Positions 17,800-26,728 of a stretch of 64,000 nucleotides of DNA are shown in pieces (within the stretch, counting starts at the first letter, position 1; every line of letters starts with the position of its first letter). Both the position numbers and the translations under genes were made by a program. The notes beneath the pieces were generated by a model. It was not told the DNA's origin, searched no databases, and was given only the letters and a program-made list of their open reading frames with translations. This stretch comes from Hespellia sp. (GTDB taxonomy: Bacteria > Bacillota > Clostridia > Lachnospirales > Lachnospiraceae). The stretch is from positions 37,561 through 101,560 of the forward strand of contig JAQVCP010000003.1 in NCBI GenBank assembly GCA_028689735.1, given 5' to 3'.

Positions 17800-17828
17800 A
17801 TTATAGATAAAAACTGTCTGAAAGTCAA
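17800..17828 (-). promoter_or_regulatory. ileS promoter
   Basis: Minus-strand TTGACT (17828-17823), a 17-bp spacer and a perfect TATAAT (17805-17800). The start of transcription would be near 17793, just before the T-box stem I. Confidence 0.88.
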
Positions 17829-17867
17829 GGATAAAGCTTATTTATACACTAAATAGACCAAAACCGG

Positions 17868-17917
17868 TCAAACGGATATCTGCAATCCGCTTCGTTGCTT
17901 ATTGGATAAGATTAAAC
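17868..17917. repeat. Dispersed intergenic repeat, copy 1
   Basis: GTCAAACGGATATCTGCAAT followed by CCGCTT matches the copy at 54123 over about 50 bp, ending in TTAAAC, and shares its AnCGGAyAT...AATCCGCTT core with three more copies. CGGAT/ATCCG arms can form a hairpin. It sits at the 3' end of putP and overlaps its stop codon. Confidence 0.65.
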
Positions 17918-19459
17918 CCTTCCAGATGCCACATCATCGAATTCCTGCAGCATCTCCTCAGAAGGCGCCTCTGTACAAAGACTCACCACCACAATCAGAA
18001 TAAGGCTCAGGAAAAATCCAATCAGCAGCGAATAAATTCCAGTCACTGTCCCCAGTGTCTGACCGCCAACAATCGGCAGATAATCCCAAATCAGCACCGT
18101 TACCCCACCGGACACGATACCAGTAACCGCGCCCTTTAGATTCGTCCGTTTCCAGAATAGAGACATCAGAACAATCGGTCCAAACGCTGAGCCAAGGCCT
18201 GCCCACGCGTCCGATACCAGCGTCATGATGGAACTGTTCGGATCCCATGCAATCAGATAAGCCAGAACTGCAACGACCGCAACCGTAATACGGCTGACTA
18301 CCAGAACCGTCTCCTCCTTCGCATCCTTCTTTACTACACCCTTGTAAATATCCTGGGACACCGCCGATGCAGTCACCAAAAGCTGCGAATCTGCAGTAGA
18401 CATAATCGCCGCAAGGATTCCGCAGAGGAAAATTCCACCGATAAACGCAAGCTGATAATGCTCTGTAAATACCTTCGTAATCATCGCCATAAAGACACTC
18501 TCTGTAGAAGCCGCACCCTCTGTTCCAAGTACAATCGGATACATAAACGCACGTCCGATGACACCGATAAAGATTGCCATTCCAAGGGAAACCGCAACCC
18601 AGATAATTGCAATTACCTTGGACTTCTTCAATTCCTTCTCATCACGGACTGCCATAAAACGAACCAGAATATGTGGCATACCACAGTAGCCAAGTCCCCA
18701 TGCAAGCTGTGACAGAATACTGATAAATGACAGTGGCTCCCCGTTGCTCTCCATAAGGTTCAGGAAGGATGCACTGCCGCCAGTCACGCCACTCTGATCC
18801 AGAATAGAGACCAAATTGCCGGAACCAACAATGCCAAATGCAAGGATCGGCACGATCATCAGTCCTACCAGCATCAGAAGTCCCTGGATAAAGTCTGTCA
18901 CGCACACTGCCATGAATCCCCCCATAAATGTGTAAGCCAGAATTACAAACGCACCGATTGTCAGCGCGATATGATAATCAAGACCGAATACTGTGTTAAA
19001 CAGTTTCCCGCCGGATGCCAGTGCTGATGCAGTATATACCAGGAAGAAAATGGCAATTACAATAGAAGAAACCAAAAGCAGAATATTCTTCTTATCATGA
19101 TATCTGTTACCAAAGAATTCCGGCAGCGTCAGTGAATTGTTGGCACGTATCGTATATTTTCTAAGTCTTCCTGAAATCACCACCCAGTTAAATACCGTTC
19201 CAAGGAACAATCCAATGGCGATCCATGCCTGTCCTGTTCCCATCGCGTACACTGCTCCGGGCAGTCCCATCAGCAGCCAGCCGCTCATGTCAGAAGCCTG
19301 CGCCGACATCGCAGCCACCCATCCACTCAGTCCACGTCCTCCAAGGAAATAATCCTCTGTGTTACTAGTCTTCTTCATATAGATGCCACCAATCACAATC
19401 ATCAGCATAAGATAGCAGACAAATGCAATCAAGATAGCAATAATATCCGAGTTACTCAT
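17912..19459 (-). CDS. putP: Sodium/proline symporter
   Basis: A 515-aa solute:sodium symporter (SSS family, 13 predicted helices) of full length. The N-terminal segments TEDYFLGGRGLSGWVAAMSAQASDMSGW and the later GILAAIMSTADSQLL are the sodium- and substrate-site signatures of PutP, which imports proline with sodium. AAAGGAGG lies 8 nt upstream of the ATG. The gene has its own promoter and is flanked by the carboxypeptidase terminator upstream and the ileS promoter downstream, so it is probably monocistronic. The annotation as proline rather than pantothenate or another solute rests on overall similarity to PutP. Confidence 0.93.
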   Translation of the reverse strand: MSNSDIIAILIAFVCYLMLMIVIGGIYMKKTSNTEDYFLGGRGLSGWVAAMSAQASDMSGWLLMGLPGAVYAMGTGQAWIAIGLFLGTVFNWVVISGRLRKYTIRANNSLTLPEFFGNRYHDKKNILLLVSSIVIAIFFLVYTASALASGGKLFNTVFGLDYHIALTIGAFVILAYTFMGGFMAVCVTDFIQGLLMLVGLMIVPILAFGIVGSGNLVSILDQSGVTGGSASFLNLMESNGEPLSFISILSQLAWGLGYCGMPHILVRFMAVRDEKELKKSKVIAIIWVAVSLGMAIFIGVIGRAFMYPIVLGTEGAASTESVFMAMITKVFTEHYQLAFIGGIFLCGILAAIMSTADSQLLVTASAVSQDIYKGVVKKDAKEETVLVVSRITVAVVAVLAYLIAWDPNSSIMTLVSDAWAGLGSAFGPIVLMSLFWKRTNLKGAVTGIVSGGVTVLIWDYLPIVGGQTLGTVTGIYSLLIGFFLSLILIVVVSLCTEAPSEEMLQEFDDVASGRV

Positions 19460-19607
19460 TTCTCATCCTCCTTTTTTCTCTGGCATCATCCCTCCTCAAA
19501 TTTGCTTTAGCAAATGGTCTGACGCCGCATGTCAAGTTTTCATTGAGAACCTGACACAACCTTTCTCTCACTTTACTTCTCTAAATCATTAAAATATTAA
19601 CCCTTAC

Positions 19608-19636
19608 ATTATCTAGGAAAACGTCCATTTTGTCAA
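19608..19636 (-). promoter_or_regulatory. putP promoter
   Basis: Minus-strand TTGACA (19636-19631), 17-bp spacer, GATAAT (19613-19608). The leader of about 140 nt contains a short hairpin, ATTTGCTAAAGCAAAT (about 19498-19515). Confidence 0.8.
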
Positions 19637-19640
19637 CCTT

Positions 19641-19700
19641 GAAAGTAAAAGGCCAGCCCCTGCCAGTCAGCTTTTCCATACCAACTCACAGGGGCCAGCC
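19641..19700 (-). terminator. Probable terminator of the D,D-carboxypeptidase gene
   Basis: Minus-strand GGCTGGCCCCTG and CAGGGGCTGGCC pair at 10 of 12 positions around a 26-nt loop and are followed by TTTTACTTTC. It lies 21 nt past the stop codon and just before the putP promoter. Confidence 0.55.
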
Positions 19701-19720
19701 CCCATTCATATTTTCCTTAT

Positions 19721-21325
19721 TCACTTCCGTGTCGTTCTCTCTGGGTGGTCCCGACGCTCTGCTTCTCTTCTCTTACGCATCTGTGCTCTTCTTCTCTGCC
19801 TCATTTTTCGTTTTCTGTAACTCACATACCGAATCCAGATGAACAACAGTACTGCCAACACAACCACCGCTGCCAGAATCACCTTGACAAAAAGCGGCAG
19901 CTCGAATCCACTGCTTTTTGTATCGGAATCCGCACTTTTTCCTTCGGTAGGGGTAAAGTTCGCACTGGTCAGCTTTTCATAATAAGAATCACTCAGCACG
20001 ATATCTGCTGTCCCGACATTCTGTCCCTCATACGTATAAGAAATCGTTCCCTGCTTATCCTTGCTGTTCTTGTTGTACTCGATTTCTGAATCCAGACTTG
20101 AAAAATCTACACCATTTGGCACGACAACATAGGCATCCTGATTCACGAATTCTTTGATCTTATCTGACTTCTCCTGATCTTTTAGAGTTATCTTGCTAAA
20201 ATTATTAAAAGCATAATCCATCATCGCCGCCGTATCTGTGTAGGTAACCCCGCCATAAGACCTCAGGTTCACCGCAACCAACTGAAGTTCATTGTTGTCG
20301 GCCATGGTCACCAGCGTCGTATGCGCCTGATCTGTATAACCGGTCTTTCCACCGGTACAGTTCGCATAATAGTACTGATTTTCAGGCCAGAGCATCTTGT
20401 GGTTCTGTTGTACCCACCGCGTCTCAGCCGTCAGATTCGTTGCCGGAATCTCATAGCTCAAAGTCTGGGTGATTTTCCGAAACTCATCAAACTTATATAC
20501 TGCTGCCCCGATTCGTGCCATATCATGTGCAGTTGTATAATGGTCCTTGTCATGAAGTCCGTTCGCATTCATCCAGTGTGAATTTTCACATCCGATTTCT
20601 TCTGCCGTAGTATTCATTGCATCGATAAATGTCTGATATCCCCCGTTTAACCGGGTCGTTCCGACACTCTCAGCCACCGCATAAGAGACCTCATTTGCAG
20701 AAGCAAGAAGCACACCGTAAAAAGCATTTTCCAGAGTAAGCTCTTCTCCCGCTTTCATACCGATGCTGGCGTCTCCAGACTCCAGAAAGGAGATGCAGTC
20801 ATCTGTAAAGGTAACCTTATCCGTAACCTCTGCATTTTTCAATGCAACCAACACTGTCAGAAGCTTGGTAATACTTGCCGGATAGTGCTTCTCATCGATA
20901 TTTTTTCCAAACAGTACCGCCCCACTATTCATATCCATCACAATCGCTGATTGTGCATAAACCGATGGTCCCTGCGGCCAGTTCTCAATTGAATTTGTAT
21001 TAATTGGCTCAGCGTAGACATAATCCTCTTCCGCCTGCCGCTGCTCCGGCGTCTGCGTCAACACAGTGTCATCCAGCTGCGAGGGATCCAGGGTCACAGT
21101 GCTTCCATCTTCAATTGTGCCCGTCACGCCAGCTGATGATGATGTTCCGCCTGCCGCGGCTTCTGTCCCCGCCGCTCCCGTATCTGTTGCAGTTGTAGAG
21201 TCTGGAGTGCTTCCGTCCGTTGCAAATGCTGTCGTCCCCGACCCCATACTTACTATAGATGTCACTAACAATCCAAGGAGTGCATGCTTCAGATGCCCCC
21301 GATATCTTCTCGAAAAATGATTCAT
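19721..21325 (-). CDS. D-alanyl-D-alanine carboxypeptidase (PBP5/DacF family, peptidase S11)
   Basis: A 534-aa exported penicillin-binding protein that trims the terminal D-Ala from peptidoglycan stem peptides. The three active-site motifs are present: SITK (about residue 152), SAN in LLASANEVSYAV, and KTG in GGKTGYTDQAH. A signal peptide ends near TTAFA, and an acidic, Ser/Thr-rich linker separates it from the catalytic domain. The C-terminus has a real transmembrane helix (about 475-497) followed by an unusually long Arg/Lys-rich tail, unlike the amphipathic anchor of classic PBP5. It follows the 631-aa NlpC gene by 41 nt, so both wall enzymes are probably co-expressed. Confidence 0.93.
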   Translation of the reverse strand: MNHFSRRYRGHLKHALLGLLVTSIVSMGSGTTAFATDGSTPDSTTATDTGAAGTEAAAGGTSSSAGVTGTIEDGSTVTLDPSQLDDTVLTQTPEQRQAEEDYVYAEPINTNSIENWPQGPSVYAQSAIVMDMNSGAVLFGKNIDEKHYPASITKLLTVLVALKNAEVTDKVTFTDDCISFLESGDASIGMKAGEELTLENAFYGVLLASANEVSYAVAESVGTTRLNGGYQTFIDAMNTTAEEIGCENSHWMNANGLHDKDHYTTAHDMARIGAAVYKFDEFRKITQTLSYEIPATNLTAETRWVQQNHKMLWPENQYYYANCTGGKTGYTDQAHTTLVTMADNNELQLVAVNLRSYGGVTYTDTAAMMDYAFNNFSKITLKDQEKSDKIKEFVNQDAYVVVPNGVDFSSLDSEIEYNKNSKDKQGTISYTYEGQNVGTADIVLSDSYYEKLTSANFTPTEGKSADSDTKSSGFELPLFVKVILAAVVVLAVLLFIWIRYVSYRKRKMRQRRRAQMRKRREAERRDHPERTTRK

Positions 21326-21366
21326 AGTCCTATTCTTCTCCTCAATTATGATATACTCCGCATCTT

Positions 21367-23262
21367 TTATCTAATCCTTGAAATCAACTTCACACTTTTC
21401 TTTTCTGGTATCGCATCTTCAATTTCAGACAGTGGAGACTGTACAAGCTCTATTACTGATGATTTTTTCTCCTTGCGGACAGTCAGCTTCTTGTCATAAC
21501 TGATATTTGGCTTCACGACTGTCACCGTCTTCTTATTCGTCGGCTGAGGAATCTCCTCGGCAGTCTCTTCCACGACCGGGACCTCGTTTTCCGACTCTCC
21601 GTAACAATAAGGCCGTCTTACATACCGAAATCCTGCACCATATGCAGACTCTACGACAACACCATCATCATAATCATTACAGTGGGCAACAACCAGATCT
21701 CCCTCGCTGCCTCTTCCCACCACAACACCTACATGGTTAATACCAGAACCCGGAACCATCAGGAACACAAGATCTCCCGGCTGTGCATCTTCTTCAGCTA
21801 TATTTTCTGAGAGTCCCCACTGCGAAGTCGTTCCCTGACCTATACTTCCTCCAAATGACGTATCCTGAAATCCATTGATAAATGCCCAAGTTACAAATCC
21901 ACTGCAGTCCAGTCCGTATAATTTTAACTGTCCACTATCATCACTTCCCTCAGCCGTAATAATCTGCTGAGAGCCCCATCGATTGTCCCAACCGATTACA
22001 TTGGACTTGCCGCCCCAGAAATAGGCAATCTTACCAACCAGGCTATACGCTGCGCGCACCACTGCTGCTCTGCTCGCTGAGACCTCATCTCCCAGACTTT
22101 CTGTGATAAATCCATCTGCATCCGTCGCAGCGGCACACAAAATCGTGCAATCCACACCTGCGTATTTCTTAATCAGATTCTTCTCTTCTTCTGTCAGAGC
22201 CTCCTGCTTCTCCTGAAGATAAGTGTCCGCTTTCGTATTCCTATAAGTAATCACCTTTTCTGTCTCGATCGGTGCATTCATTTCTGCAAAGGCTGCTGCA
22301 AGATCAGCCTTTGCATTCCGATCCAGAGTATACTCTGTGACACCTTTTCTGCTCTGCTCCAATATGTAAACTGCAAGTACATCCTGCCAGTTCTTCACAA
22401 CAAGATTCTCATCAACCTTCGCTGCCTCAATCTCGACTTCCACATTCCCAGAATCTGTCGGCTGTGCTGCCTGCTCTTCCTGCATTTTAGCCTCTGCCTC
22501 GGCTTTGGCCTCTTCCTCTGCCTGCGCCGCAACCTGTTTCTGGGCCTTTGCAATTGCAGCTGCCTCCGCTTCCGCATTCATACGGTCTTTATATTCTGAT
22601 TCAATCTCCTGCATCACCGTTGCAAAATCCTCTGAAAATGTAATCTTATAATCAGAAGAGAGCTGGTCACTATATAATGATTTTCCCGCAATAATATTCT
22701 TTCCCGGATCAAATACCGGTATAGCCTTTGCTGCCTCTTCCGCCGCTTTGGCTTCCTCTTCCGCCTTCGCCGCATCCTCCGCCGCTTTGGCTTCCTCTTC
22801 TGCCTTTGCCGCATCCTCCGCCGCTTTGGCTTCCTCTTCCGCCTTTGCCGCATCCTCCGCTGCCTGTGCATCTGCTGCCGCCTGTGCATCCGCTGCTGCC
22901 TGCGCATCTGCTGCCGCCTGTGCATCTGCTGCTGCCTGTGCATCTGCCGCCGCCTGTTCTTTCGCTGCCAGGAATGCAGCCTCCTCTTGTGCATTGACAA
23001 ATGTGCCGGAAAACTCATAAATACCAACGGTAGACTGGTCTGGTAAAGTAACTACATCCCCCTCCACAATAACAGTCACAACTTCGTCCCCGTAAATTGC
23101 ACGCTTCTCTACAGGTCCCTCCGCAGCTTCCTCAAGAACTGCTTCAATCTTACTTTCTCTTGACTGTGCCATGTCGGTTGCAAATGTTGTGCTGGTATTC
23201 GTTGCAAGCATCGCTGATACAATTGTAATACATAATATTCTTTTTACTGTCTGTCGCTTCAT
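21367..23262 (-). CDS. Secreted NlpC/P60 peptidoglycan hydrolase with Ala/Lys/Glu repeats
   Basis: A 631-aa secreted protein. The signal peptide is MKRQTVKRILCITIVSAMLA.. and the C-terminal NlpC/P60 domain (about 395-560) has catalytic Cys in GLDCSGFVTWAFI and His in NHVGVVVGR, with a further His in VVAHCN. Such domains cut between D-gamma-Glu and the diamino acid in wall peptides. The N-terminal half carries two low-complexity blocks: AADAQ repeats, then AAKAEEEAKAAED repeats, likely a long charged helix acting as a spacer. Its domain order and the FWGGKS motif match the 785-aa gene upstream, so the two are paralogues with different spacers. The D,D-carboxypeptidase follows 41 nt downstream. 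Confidence 0.92.
   Translation of the reverse strand: MKRQTVKRILCITIVSAMLATNTSTTFATDMAQSRESKIEAVLEEAAEGPVEKRAIYGDEVVTVIVEGDVVTLPDQSTVGIYEFSGTFVNAQEEAAFLAAKEQAAADAQAAADAQAAADAQAAADAQAAADAQAAEDAAKAEEEAKAAEDAAKAEEEAKAAEDAAKAEEEAKAAEEAAKAIPVFDPGKNIIAGKSLYSDQLSSDYKITFSEDFATVMQEIESEYKDRMNAEAEAAAIAKAQKQVAAQAEEEAKAEAEAKMQEEQAAQPTDSGNVEVEIEAAKVDENLVVKNWQDVLAVYILEQSRKGVTEYTLDRNAKADLAAAFAEMNAPIETEKVITYRNTKADTYLQEKQEALTEEEKNLIKKYAGVDCTILCAAATDADGFITESLGDEVSASRAAVVRAAYSLVGKIAYFWGGKSNVIGWDNRWGSQQIITAEGSDDSGQLKLYGLDCSGFVTWAFINGFQDTSFGGSIGQGTTSQWGLSENIAEEDAQPGDLVFLMVPGSGINHVGVVVGRGSEGDLVVAHCNDYDDGVVVESAYGAGFRYVRRPYCYGESENEVPVVEETAEEIPQPTNKKTVTVVKPNISYDKKLTVRKEKKSSVIELVQSPLSEIEDAIPEKKSVKLISRIR
22730..22965. 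repeat. Coding repeats (AADAQ and AAKAEEEAKAAED units) in the NlpC/P60 gene
   Basis: Two adjoining in-frame arrays: 15-nt units for AADAQ (about 22860-22965) and 39-nt units for AAKAEEEAKAAED (about 22730-22860). Copies are nearly identical, so copy number may vary between strains. Confidence 0.8.
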
Positions 23263-23413
23263 TCTGTATATCTCCCTAATCTAAAAACGCTCCCCCTGTG
23301 TAAACGTACCTATTAATGTTTTACTACTTTCCATCGAATTTGTCTAGCTTTTCCAACCAAAGACGCTAAATTGCACAAAAATCTATTACTTATCCTCTCA
23401 TTCTTTTCCCACA

Positions 23414-23453
23414 CAAAAATAAGACATCCCCCATTTCCAAACGGAAACAGAGG
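23414..23453 (-). terminator. Probable terminator of the 785-aa NlpC/P60 gene
   Basis: Minus-strand CCTCTGTTTCC and GGAAATGGGGG form an 11-bp stem (several G-U pairs) with a GTTT loop; TTATTTTTG follows after a short gap. It separates this gene from the paralogue downstream. Confidence 0.5.
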
Positions 23454-23479
23454 ACATCCCTTCTATCATTATCGTTTAT

Positions 23480-25837
23480 TTAATTTGCGGATGATTTCTG
23501 TGAAAGCTTCCACGCCAGCGGATCATCATTGTCAGATTGCGAAATAGCCGCATCACTGGACTTGTCCGATGTGCCAGCAGGATTCACTGTATTTACAGTG
23601 GTATCTGTGGTAGTAGTCGTTGTTATACTATATGTGACCATCTTCGCTGCGGTTGTTCCCGCCACACTCTTATTTGACTCCGCAATCTCGTCCTTGATTG
23701 CCTGAAGCTGTGCTCTGGTATCCGCAAAGTTCTGTTCTTCCCCGGCGCCGTCATCATATGCCAGTGGCCTTCTCACATACCTAAAGCCCGCCTGATAAGC
23801 AGATTGTACAACTACGCCGTTGTCGCTGGCATTACAGTGAACCGCGATCAATGATCCATCTTCATTACGTCCAACTACAATTCCCACATGATTGATTCCA
23901 GAAGACCCCGGTTCCTTCAAGAACAACAAATCTCCAGGCATTGCCTCTTCTTCCGTAATCTCTTCGGACATTCCCCACTGTAAAGAAGTTCCATGTCCAA
24001 TCAATGCCGATGCTGCTGAATTCTCATATCCATTGATAAATGCCCACGTAACAAAACCGCTGCAGTCCAATCCATAGCTGCTGATACTTCCACTATCATT
24101 CGAACCAGCCGCTGTAACCTGCAGTGGAGTTCCCCAGCGGGAGTCCCATCCAACCGTTGAGGACTTGCCGCCCCAGAAATAAGAAATCTTTCCGACCAGA
24201 CTATATGCCGCCGCAACAACCTGTGCCCGCTCCAGTGATACATTCTCGCCAAGGCTTTCAACAATAAAGCCTTTCACTCCGGTAGATGCCGCACACAAAA
24301 CCATAAAATCCGGGGAAGTATATTCTTCCAAAAATGCCTTGTCGGACTCTGTCAGAGTTGACTGATTCTTTTCTACATAGTCCGCGATATACTGCGGCTG
24401 GCAGACCAGATTTGCATCCTCTGTCTTTGCTGTATTCATGCTGGCAAATATCTTCGCCAGTCCGTCCTTTGCAGAAGCGTCCAATGTAAATGTTCCGACT
24501 CCGGCCTTTTGCTGACTCAGCAGATAAACTGCAAGCACGTCCTGCCAGTTGCTTGTCTTAATTACATAATTTTCCGGATTCAGAGTCTCAACTGTAACCG
24601 TTGCCGCAGTCTCCTGACTGTTCTGATTCTCCTGAGTTTTCTGAGGATCCTCTGCGTCCCGGGCCGCCTGCTCTTCCTGTTTCTTACGTTGTTCCTCTTC
24701 CGCTTTTTTTACATTATCTGCATTAATTTTGTCGATAGCACTCTTCACGTACTCTTTCTCTATCTCACTAATCACATTTGCAAAATCATCTGAAAATGTT
24801 ACGTTGTATTTTTCTTGCAACTCATCGACATAAAAACCAATACCGGCCGAAACTGACGGCGTAATGATATTCATTTGCGGATTATTCTGATCTGAGCTTA
24901 CGATCTCGCTGATGTCATCGGAAAGTGTTGGCTCTTCCTCCACAATTTCCTCAGTTACAAGACTTGGCTCCTCTGTCACATCTGTCGACTCGTCAATTAT
25001 CTCATCATCCTTCTTATCCGTGGACTCATCACCCTTCTCATCCGTGGATGTATCGTCCTTCTTGTCTGTTGACTCATCTTCCTTCTTATCCGTTGATGTA
25101 TCATCCTTCTTGTCTGTGGACCCATCTTCCTTCTTGTCCGTGGATGTATCGTCCTTCTTATCTGTTGATCCATCGTCTTTCTTGTCCGTGGATGTATCGT
25201 CCTTCTTATCTGTGGACCCATCGTCCTTCTTGTCTGTGGATGTATCGTCCTTCTTGTCTGTGGACCCATCTTCCTTCTTGTCTGTGGATGTATCGTCCTT
25301 CTTATCTGTTGACCCATCTTCCTTCTTGTCTGTGGATGTATCGTCCTTCTTGTCTGTTGACCCATCTTCCTTCTTGTCCGTGGATGTATCGTCCTTCTTG
25401 TCTGTTGACCCATCTTCCTTCTTGTCCGTGGATGTATCGTCCTTCTTGTCTGTTGACGTCTCTTCTTTCTTGTCCGTGGACGTCTCATCCTTCTTGTCTG
25501 CAACGTCTCCAGTCGTATCTTTATCCCCTTCTGGAGTCTCTGCAGGTACTTCCGGAACAGGCGCCATCACTACAGGTTCTGCCACAGGCTCCGGTTCCGC
25601 TGCTACAGGTTCCGGTTCCGGCTGAGTATTCTCAATCACCTGGCAGTCATTGACTGAAATTTCCTGACCATCTTCCAGGATCACGGTATCTCCCCATACC
25701 TGACCAGTCATATACTGACCATCATAAATTACTGTATGTTGTCCATCCTCTTGTGCAAACAATACTGGCGCATTCGTAACAAGCATCGCCGACACAATTG
25801 TTATACACAGCAGCCTCATTACCAGTTTTCTCTTCAT
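23480..25837 (-). CDS. Secreted NlpC/P60 hydrolase with STDKKDD repeats
   Basis: A 785-aa secreted protein with signal peptide MKRKLVMRLLCITIVSAMLVTN, close to that of the downstream paralogue. After an acidic region comes a long array of 16-residue DTSTDKKEDGSTDKKD units (about residues 112-280), a linker with a coiled segment (KAEEEQRKKQEEQAARD), and a C-terminal NlpC/P60 domain with Cys in GLDCSGFVTWAFINGY and His in NHVGIVVGR. The repeat is very hydrophilic and alternating in charge, suited to spanning the wall. The C-terminal tail is Thr-rich. The catalytic domain should act on stem peptides. A terminator follows, so it is likely its own transcript. Confidence 0.92.
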   Translation of the reverse strand: MKRKLVMRLLCITIVSAMLVTNAPVLFAQEDGQHTVIYDGQYMTGQVWGDTVILEDGQEISVNDCQVIENTQPEPEPVAAEPEPVAEPVVMAPVPEVPAETPEGDKDTTGDVADKKDETSTDKKEETSTDKKDDTSTDKKEDGSTDKKDDTSTDKKEDGSTDKKDDTSTDKKEDGSTDKKDDTSTDKKEDGSTDKKDDTSTDKKDDGSTDKKDDTSTDKKDDGSTDKKDDTSTDKKEDGSTDKKDDTSTDKKEDESTDKKDDTSTDEKGDESTDKKDDEIIDESTDVTEEPSLVTEEIVEEEPTLSDDISEIVSSDQNNPQMNIITPSVSAGIGFYVDELQEKYNVTFSDDFANVISEIEKEYVKSAIDKINADNVKKAEEEQRKKQEEQAARDAEDPQKTQENQNSQETAATVTVETLNPENYVIKTSNWQDVLAVYLLSQQKAGVGTFTLDASAKDGLAKIFASMNTAKTEDANLVCQPQYIADYVEKNQSTLTESDKAFLEEYTSPDFMVLCAASTGVKGFIVESLGENVSLERAQVVAAAYSLVGKISYFWGGKSSTVGWDSRWGTPLQVTAAGSNDSGSISSYGLDCSGFVTWAFINGYENSAASALIGHGTSLQWGMSEEITEEEAMPGDLLFLKEPGSSGINHVGIVVGRNEDGSLIAVHCNASDNGVVVQSAYQAGFRYVRRPLAYDDGAGEEQNFADTRAQLQAIKDEIAESNKSVAGTTAAKMVTYSITTTTTTDTTVNTVNPAGTSDKSSDAAISQSDNDDPLAWKLSQKSSAN
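25000..25500. repeat. 48-bp in-frame tandem repeats (TSTDKKDD/GSTDKKED)
   Basis: About ten 48-bp units coding for the DTSTDKKEDGSTDKKD pattern with small D/E and S/T changes. Phase is kept throughout. The mirror-image plus-strand ORFs at 24912 and 24925 are by-products of this array. Confidence 0.88.
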
Positions 25838-25955
25838 AAACTCAACCTCCGTATTGAACCCTATGTCTTACTCTAAACCCATAGCTTCTTTTCTCATTAT
25901 GATTACTTACATCTTATACTAAAAAGGTCATATCCCGGTCGCACGCTGAATCCTC

Positions 25956-26540
25956 CTACCGCACAACTCCGGCACTAAACAGCACCTTCCCTGTAATCCG
26001 CTCCTCGATAATTGTCCCAAAGGCACGGGAGTCATTGGAATTCTCCCGGTTATCGCCGAGAATAAAATACTTTCCATCCTCCACCGTAAGTGGATACTCG
26101 ATATTCCCTTCTTCTTCCTTCGTTACACCAAATGCATAATTCTCATCTGCTTCATTCCCATTGACCGTCAGCCTGCCATTCTTAATGTCTACCTCATCTC
26201 CAGCTGCTGCGACAATACGCTTGACATAGAACTTTCCCGAGGGCATCCTGACCGAAATCACATCTCCAGCCTCATAAGTATGATTCATCCGGGTATAAAA
26301 TACAACCTGACCATTTCTCAATGTAGGATACATGGAGTTGCCATCTACCAATGCAATTCCTACCACAAAATGAAATAGCAGATAAACAATCAGAATCACT
26401 GCCGCCATAACCACCAGATCATAGGCAATCCGCTCCTGGGTTGTCCAAAACAATCGGCGGCGATACCACGGAATCCGAGGCTCACTTATCGATAAATCAC
26501 TCTTGTGAGCTTGTCTTTTTTTCTTTCCTTCGTGCTTCAT
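25956..26540 (-). CDS. lepB: Signal peptidase I (S26A type)
   Basis: A 194-aa membrane serine protease that removes signal peptides from Sec substrates. The single N-terminal transmembrane helix is at about residues 39-62. The catalytic Ser is in GNSMYPTL (about residue 68), Lys in VKRIVAAAGD (about 105), and GDNRENSNDSR is the conserved box E. Three exported or anchored wall enzymes lie downstream, but it has its own promoter. AAGGAAAA precedes the ATG. This is the Ser-Lys type, unlike the Ser-His SipW type encoded at 28465. Confidence 0.95.
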   Translation of the reverse strand: MKHEGKKKRQAHKSDLSISEPRIPWYRRRLFWTTQERIAYDLVVMAAVILIVYLLFHFVVGIALVDGNSMYPTLRNGQVVFYTRMNHTYEAGDVISVRMPSGKFYVKRIVAAAGDEVDIKNGRLTVNGNEADENYAFGVTKEEEGNIEYPLTVEDGKYFILGDNRENSNDSRAFGTIIEERITGKVLFSAGVVR

Positions 26541-26587
26541 CTTTTTTCCTTAATAATCATTCATTTTTTACAATTTACAATATCAAT

Positions 26588-26622
26588 AGTATATCACAAA
26601 ATGCTTTTATTTGTGCTATACT
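26588..26622. promoter_or_regulatory. Divergent extended -10 promoters between lepB and the GGDEF/sigma unit
   Basis: Plus strand: TGCTATACT with TATACT at 26617-26622, towards the GGDEF gene. Minus strand: TGATATACT with TATACT at 26593-26588, towards lepB. Both have the TGn extension and lack a good -35. The two boxes are only 23 bp apart, so the promoters may interfere. Confidence 0.55.
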
Positions 26623-26728
26623 GTTCTTATTATTAAGGAAAAAATAATAAAAAAACATGCTGCTTTTTCAAAACGGTTTCATTGATAGTCAATCCGGTCA
26701 CTTCGCAGCCCATGGAGGAATCACACAC

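Noticed and set aside
22728-23027. Repeat-rich ORFs antisense to or out of frame with the 631-aa NlpC gene
   Set aside because: They are shadows of the Ala/Glu/Lys repeats; the 631-aa frame has the signal peptide and catalytic domain.
25000-25500. CRISPR-like regular repeat pattern
   Set aside because: The units are contiguous with no unique spacers, stay in frame for 16 residues and lie inside a coding gene.
24912-25653. Two plus-strand ORFs (237 and 242 aa) with SVDVSSFLSV-type and HPSCLWMYRP-type repeats
   Set aside because: They are antisense to the 48-bp coding repeat of the NlpC/P60 gene, have no ribosome-binding site, and their repeats simply mirror STDKKDD.
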